Below, one piece after another: positions 5,997-9,508 of a stretch of 9,508 nt of DNA; within the stretch, counting starts at the first letter, position 1, and the number at the start of each line of letters is the position of its first letter. This DNA comes from Caulobacter sp. B11 (GTDB lineage Bacteria; Pseudomonadota; Alphaproteobacteria; Caulobacterales; Caulobacteraceae). The stretch covers positions 1-9,508 of the forward strand of contig NZ_PEGG01000040.1 of assembly GCF_002737765.1 (NCBI RefSeq), in the 5' to 3' direction. The position numbers and the translations under genes were made by a program. The notes under the pieces were generated by a model that saw only the letters and a list, made by a program, of their open reading frames with translations, had not been told where the DNA came from and searched no databases.

Positions 5997-8587
5997 ATGG
6001 CCCGCTACAATCCCAAAGACACCGAGCCAAAGTGGCGCGCCGCCTGGGCCGACGCCAAGGTCTTCCTGACGGCCTCGACCGAGGACCCCCGCCCCAAATA
6101 CTACGTGCTCGAGATGTTCCCCTATCCGTCGGGGCGCATCCACATGGGCCATGTCCGCAACTATGCGATGGGCGATGTGGTGGCGCGCTACAAGCGGGCC
6201 CAGGGCTTCAGCGTCCTGCACCCGATGGGCTGGGACGCCTTTGGCATGCCGGCCGAGAACGCCGCCATGGAACGGGGCGTCCACCCCAAGGGCTGGACCT
6301 ACGACAACATCGCCGCGATGCGCGAACAGTTGAAGGCCCTGGGCCTGTCGATCGATTGGTCGCGCGAGTTCGCCACCTGCGACCCGGCCTATTACGGCAA
6401 GCAGCAGGCCTGGTTCCTGAAACTGCTCAAGCGCGGCCTGGTCTATCGCAAGGAAGCCTCGGTCAACTGGACCCGGTCGACATGACCGTCCTGGCCAATG
6501 AGCAGGTGATCGACGGCAAGGGCTGGCGCTCGGGCGCGACGGTCGAGAAGCGCAAGCTGACCCAGTGGTTCCTGCGCATCACCGACTATGCCGACGCCCT
6601 GATCGACGGCCTCAAGACGCTGGATCGCTGGCCTGAAAAGGTCCGGACCATGCAGGAGAACTGGATCGGGCGCTCCAAGGGCCTGAAGTTCACCTTCAAG
6701 TTCGACGGCGAGGCCCCCGACGGTCACGCCGCGGGCCTGGACGTCTATACCACCCGGCCCGACACCCTGTTCGGCGCCAGCTTCGTCGGCATCGCGCCGG
6801 AGCATCCCCTGGCCGAACAGCTGGCCGTCGAGAACCCCGAGGTTCAGGCCTTCATCGCCGAATGTCGCCGCGGCGGCACCTCGGAAGCCGATATCGAGGG
6901 CGCCGAGAAGCTGGGCCGCGACACCGGCCTGCGCGTCGTCCATCCGCTGGATCCGACCCGCATCCTGCCGGTCTGGATCGCCAACTTCATCCTCATGGAC
7001 TACGGCACCGGCGCGATCTTCGCCTGCCCAGCCCACGACCAGCGCGATCTGGACTTCGCCCGCAAGTACGACCTGCCGGTCCTGCCCGTCGTGCTGCCGC
7101 CCGGCGAAGACCCGGCCGCCTTCACCATCGGCAAGGAGGCCTATGTCGGCCCCGGCCTGATCTATAATTCGCAGGCCCTGGACGGCCTGGACATCGAGGC
7201 CGCCAAGACCGAGACGGTGTCCCGTATCGAAGCCCTGGGCCAGGGCGAAGGCGCGACCGTCTATCGCCTGCGCGACTGGGGGGTCTCGCGTCAGCGCTAT
7301 TGGGGCTGCCCGATCCCGGTCATCCATTGCGAGGTCTGCGGGCCCCTGCCGGTCCCCGAAGACCAGCTGCCCGTGGTCCTGCCCGACGACGTCACCTTCG
7401 ACCCCGACAAGCCGGGCAATCCGCTGGTGCGGCACCCGACCTGGAAGCACACCACCTGCCCGGGTTGCGGCGGCAAGGCCGAGCGTGAAACCGACACCCT
7501 GGACACCTTCGTCGACAGTTCCTGGTACTTCGCCCGCTTCACCGATCCGACCGCCGACGCGCCGATCGACAAGACCGCCGCCGACCACTGGATGCCGGTC
7601 GACCAATATATCGGCGGCGTCGAGCATGCGGTCCTGCACCTACTCTATGCCCGCTTCATCACCCGCGCCCTGAAGGACGAGGGCCTGCTGTCGGTCGAGG
7701 AGCCGTTCGCCGGTCTGTTCACCCAGGGCATGGTCACCCACGAGGCCTACAAGAACGCTGGCGGCGAGTGGGTCGAGCCCGCTGACGTCGTGATTAGCGT
7801 CGAGGGCAATAGCCGCAGCGCCATCCACGCCACGACCGGCGAGCCGATCACCATCGGCGACATCGAGAAGATGTCGAAGTCCAAGAAGAACGTCGTGGCC
7901 CCCGAGGACATCTTCGAGGCCTACGGCGTCGACGCCGCGCGCCTGTTCGTGATGAGCGACAGCCCGCCGGAACGCGATGTGCAATGGACCAATTCCGGCG
8001 TCGAGGGCTCGTGGCGCTTCACCCATCGGGTCTGGAACGAGTTCGATAGCCAGCCGGCTGGGCCCTTCACCCATGATGACGCCGACGCGGCGGCCCTAGT
8101 CCTGCGCAAGGGCGTCCACCGCCTGATCGGCTTCGTCACCGACTCGATCGAGGGCTTCCGCTTCAACAGCGGCGTGGCCCGGCTGTACGAGTTCCTCAAC
8201 ATGCTGAAGGCGGCGCCGGCCGAGGGCGCCTCCCAGGGCGTGCTGGCGGCCCGCGCCGAGGCGCTGGAGATCCTGGCGCGGCTGATCTCGCCCTTCACCC
8301 CCCACCTGGCCGAAGAGGCCTGGGCCCGTCTGGGCAAGGCCGGCATGGTGGTCGACGCCGCCTGGCCCAAGGCCGATCCGGCCCTGGCCGCTGACGACGA
8401 GCGGGTCTTGCCGATCCAGATCAACGGCAAGCGTCGCGGCGAGATCAGGGTCAAGGCCGGCCTGGCCGAGGCGCAGGTCGAGAAGATCGCGCTGGCGGAC
8501 GCCGCCGTGATGGCCCACCTTGAGGGCCTGACCGTTCGTAAGGTGATCGTGGTGAAAGATCGTATCGTCAACATCGTGGCGAACTGA
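5997..8587 (+). CDS. leuS: Leucyl-tRNA synthetase (one frameshift)
   Basis: This class I synthetase charges tRNA-Leu with leucine. Repaired, it is 863 residues, normal for a bacterial LeuRS. Visible are [15 protein letters not shown] with the HIGH-type HMGH at 49-52, the CP1 editing domain with [14 protein letters not shown] and CPAHDQRD (HDQRD at about 347-351), two Cys pairs CEVC (445-448) and CPGC (488-491) likely binding zinc, [13 protein letters not shown], the catalytic-loop [10 protein letters not shown] (KMSKS at about 625), and the C-terminal anticodon and tRNA-binding parts ending IVNIVAN. After Trp158 a G is missing at 6470: TGGACCCG should be TGGGACCCG, restoring [15 protein letters not shown]. 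As written, translation stops at TGA 6483-6485. The ATG at 5997 gives [17 protein letters not shown], the expected N-terminus. lptE begins 3 bases after the stop. Confidence 0.97.
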
Positions 8588-8590
8588 CCC

Positions 8591-9091
8591 ATGAAGCGTT
8601 TCCGGCTCCCCCTCGCTCTACTGGTCGCGACCTTCACGGTTTCCGGCTGCGGTTTCACGCCCCTCTACGGCTCTTCGACCGTCAATGGCGCGCTCTCGGC
8701 CATTGAGGTCGTGGCCGCCGACGGTCGGGCGGGTTACCTGCTGCGCGAGCAGCTGGACGACGCCCTGGCCCGTGACGTGCGCGTTCTGCCGTCGCACCGC
8801 CTGATCTTCGCGGTCGAGGAGAAGCGTTTCGCGCGCGGCGTCCGGATCGACAATGTCGCCAACCGCTACGAACTGAACATGATCGTCACCTGGCGTCTGG
8901 TCAGCGCCGAGACCGGCGTCGACGTGCGCAAGGGCGTCACCTCAGCCGCGGTCACCTTCGACTCCGCCGACCAGCCCTATGCCGCCATCGCCGCCCAGCA
9001 GGACGGCCAGGAACGGGCCGCCGCAGAGGTCGCCCGCAAGATCCAGCTCGACCTTGCCGCCTGGCTGGCGGGCAAGGCTCCGGCCGCCTAG
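8591..9091 (+). CDS. lptE: LPS-assembly lipoprotein LptE
   Basis: LptE is the outer-membrane lipoprotein that plugs the LptD barrel and delivers lipopolysaccharide to the cell surface. The 166-residue product starts MKRFRLPLALLVATFTVSGC, a lipoprotein signal with lipobox VSGC and lipidated Cys20. Directly after comes GFTPLYGSS, a hallmark of the family. The body shows YLLREQLDDAL, the strand RYELNMIVTWRLVS, and the C-terminal helix EVARKIQLDLAAWLAG. It begins 3 bases after leuS and is followed by holA after 9 bases, so the three are almost certainly co-transcribed. The order leuS-lptE-holA is common in Proteobacteria. The sequence is intact. Confidence 0.93.
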   Translation: MKRFRLPLALLVATFTVSGCGFTPLYGSSTVNGALSAIEVVAADGRAGYLLREQLDDALARDVRVLPSHRLIFAVEEKRFARGVRIDNVANRYELNMIVTWRLVSAETGVDVRKGVTSAAVTFDSADQPYAAIAAQQDGQERAAAEVARKIQLDLAAWLAGKAPAA

Positions 9092-9100
9092 ACCCCCACC

Positions 9101-9508
9101 ATGATCCTGTCGCGTCGTCCCGACGTCGAACGCTTCCTCAAGGACCCGACGCCCGATATCCGCGCCGTGGTCATCTATGGCCGTGACCGAGGCGTGGTGC
9201 GCGACCGGGCCGACCAGCTGGCCAAGCGGCTGTTCGCCCGCCCCGACGACCCCTTCGACACCGCCCAGCTGACCGAAAGCGACGTGGACTCCTCGCCCGG
9301 CAAGCTGGAAGAAGAGCTTTCGGCCCTGTCGATGATGGGCGGCCGCCGTCTGGTGCGGCTGCGGCTGACCGGCGAGAAGGCCGGGCCCGACAAGCAGGCC
9401 GCCGAGGCCCTGACGCGCCACGTCGACGGCCAGCTGAACCCCGACGCCCTGTTCCTGGTCGAGGCCGGGGCCCTGGGCCGTGAATCGACCCTGCGCAAGG
9501 TCGGCGAA
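9101..9508 (+). CDS. holA: DNA polymerase III subunit delta, HolA (5' part; continues past window)
   Basis: HolA is the clamp-loader subunit that opens the beta sliding clamp. The 136 codons in the window read without a stop from ATG at 9101: MILSRRPDVERFLKDPTPDI, then AVVIYGRDRGVVRDRADQLA, FDTAQLTESDV, SALSMMGGRRLVRLRLTG and NPDALFLVEAGALGRESTLRKV, matching the N-terminal domain of alphaproteobacterial delta subunits (YGxDxGLV, SLFGGRR-like and LxxES-LRK blocks). The protein usually has about 340 residues, so well over half lies outside. It follows lptE by 9 bases. No ribosome site is obvious beyond a short purine-poor leader, so translation is probably coupled. Confidence 0.9.
   Translation, partial: MILSRRPDVERFLKDPTPDIRAVVIYGRDRGVVRDRADQLAKRLFARPDDPFDTAQLTESDVDSSPGKLEEELSALSMMGGRRLVRLRLTGEKAGPDKQAAEALTRHVDGQLNPDALFLVEAGALGRESTLRKVGE

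Noticed and set aside
5537..6469. Upstream extension of the second leuS frame, making one long frame to 8587
   Set aside because: Before 6470 this frame gives low-complexity Arg/His/Pro-rich sequence, while the LeuRS N-terminus with HMGH is in another frame. The join is an indel, not a longer protein.
6468..6485. Programmed ribosomal frameshift or recoded stop in leuS
   Set aside because: No slippery heptamer or downstream pseudoknot is evident, LeuRS is not known to use recoding, and several other genes here carry similar indels.
6443..7639. 398-codon open frame on the minus strand inside leuS
   Set aside because: It is antisense to a well-conserved LeuRS region; long empty antisense frames are expected in GC-rich coding DNA, and the translation shows no family motif.
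1..9508. ParB binding sites (parS, centred on CACGTG), expected near parAB, which lies close to holA in Caulobacter
   Set aside because: I saw no CACGTG-centred match by eye in this window.
1..9508. Mobile elements, CRISPR arrays, tRNA genes or a defence system
   Set aside because: No transposase, integrase, regular repeat-spacer pattern, tRNA cloverleaf or target-site duplication was recognised; gene content is core throughout.

Overview
The window looks like a chromosomal housekeeping segment from an alphaproteobacterium of the Caulobacterales, most likely Caulobacter or a close relative. The DNA is strongly GC-rich. It encodes recognisable alphaproteobacterial proteins: SecB, a Tim44-domain adaptor, a CenR-type regulator, an NtrZ-type periplasmic protein, a DUF3576 lipoprotein and a GFTPLYG-type LptE. 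At least two promoters fit the Caulobacter housekeeping pattern (TTGACGS, short spacer, GCTANAWC). No database search was possible, so the genus is an inference.

Layout, left to right. Positions 1-1378 (minus strand): a Tim44-domain gene followed with no gap by mltA, a lytic transglycosylase cut off by the left edge. Positions 1545-2033 (plus): secB, which converges on the minus-strand response regulator cenR (2132-2818) across a bidirectional terminator. Positions 2880-3389 (plus): an L,D-transpeptidase-fold gene divergent from cenR, with a perfect 24-bp palindrome between them. Its stop codon shares a CTAG with the stop of the minus-strand PLP-binding protein gene yggS (3386-4027). Positions 4026-4660 (plus): a ThiE/TenI-like gene. 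It ends 11 bases inside the minus-strand ntrZ-like gene (4650-5065). Positions 5325-9508 (plus): a DUF3576 lipoprotein gene, leuS, lptE and the first 136 codons of holA; the last three form a tight operon.

Many products serve the cell envelope: SecB export, MltA and L,D-transpeptidase peptidoglycan remodelling, CenR envelope regulation, NtrZ-type periplasmic signalling, LptE lipopolysaccharide assembly and a DUF3576 lipoprotein. LeuS and HolA are core translation and replication functions.

The most important caveat is that five genes carry single-base-scale frameshifts, seven in all: mltA, tim44, the thiE-like gene (three), ntrZ and leuS. Most lie in short C or G runs, and one breaks leuS, which a free-living cell cannot lose. 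Residual indel errors in the assembly explain this better than true gene decay. I treat these genes as real and give their repaired reading. I found no mobile element, CRISPR array, RNA gene or clearly new system. The most unexplained structures are two perfect palindromes in intergenic regions (1419-1436 and 2838-2861).
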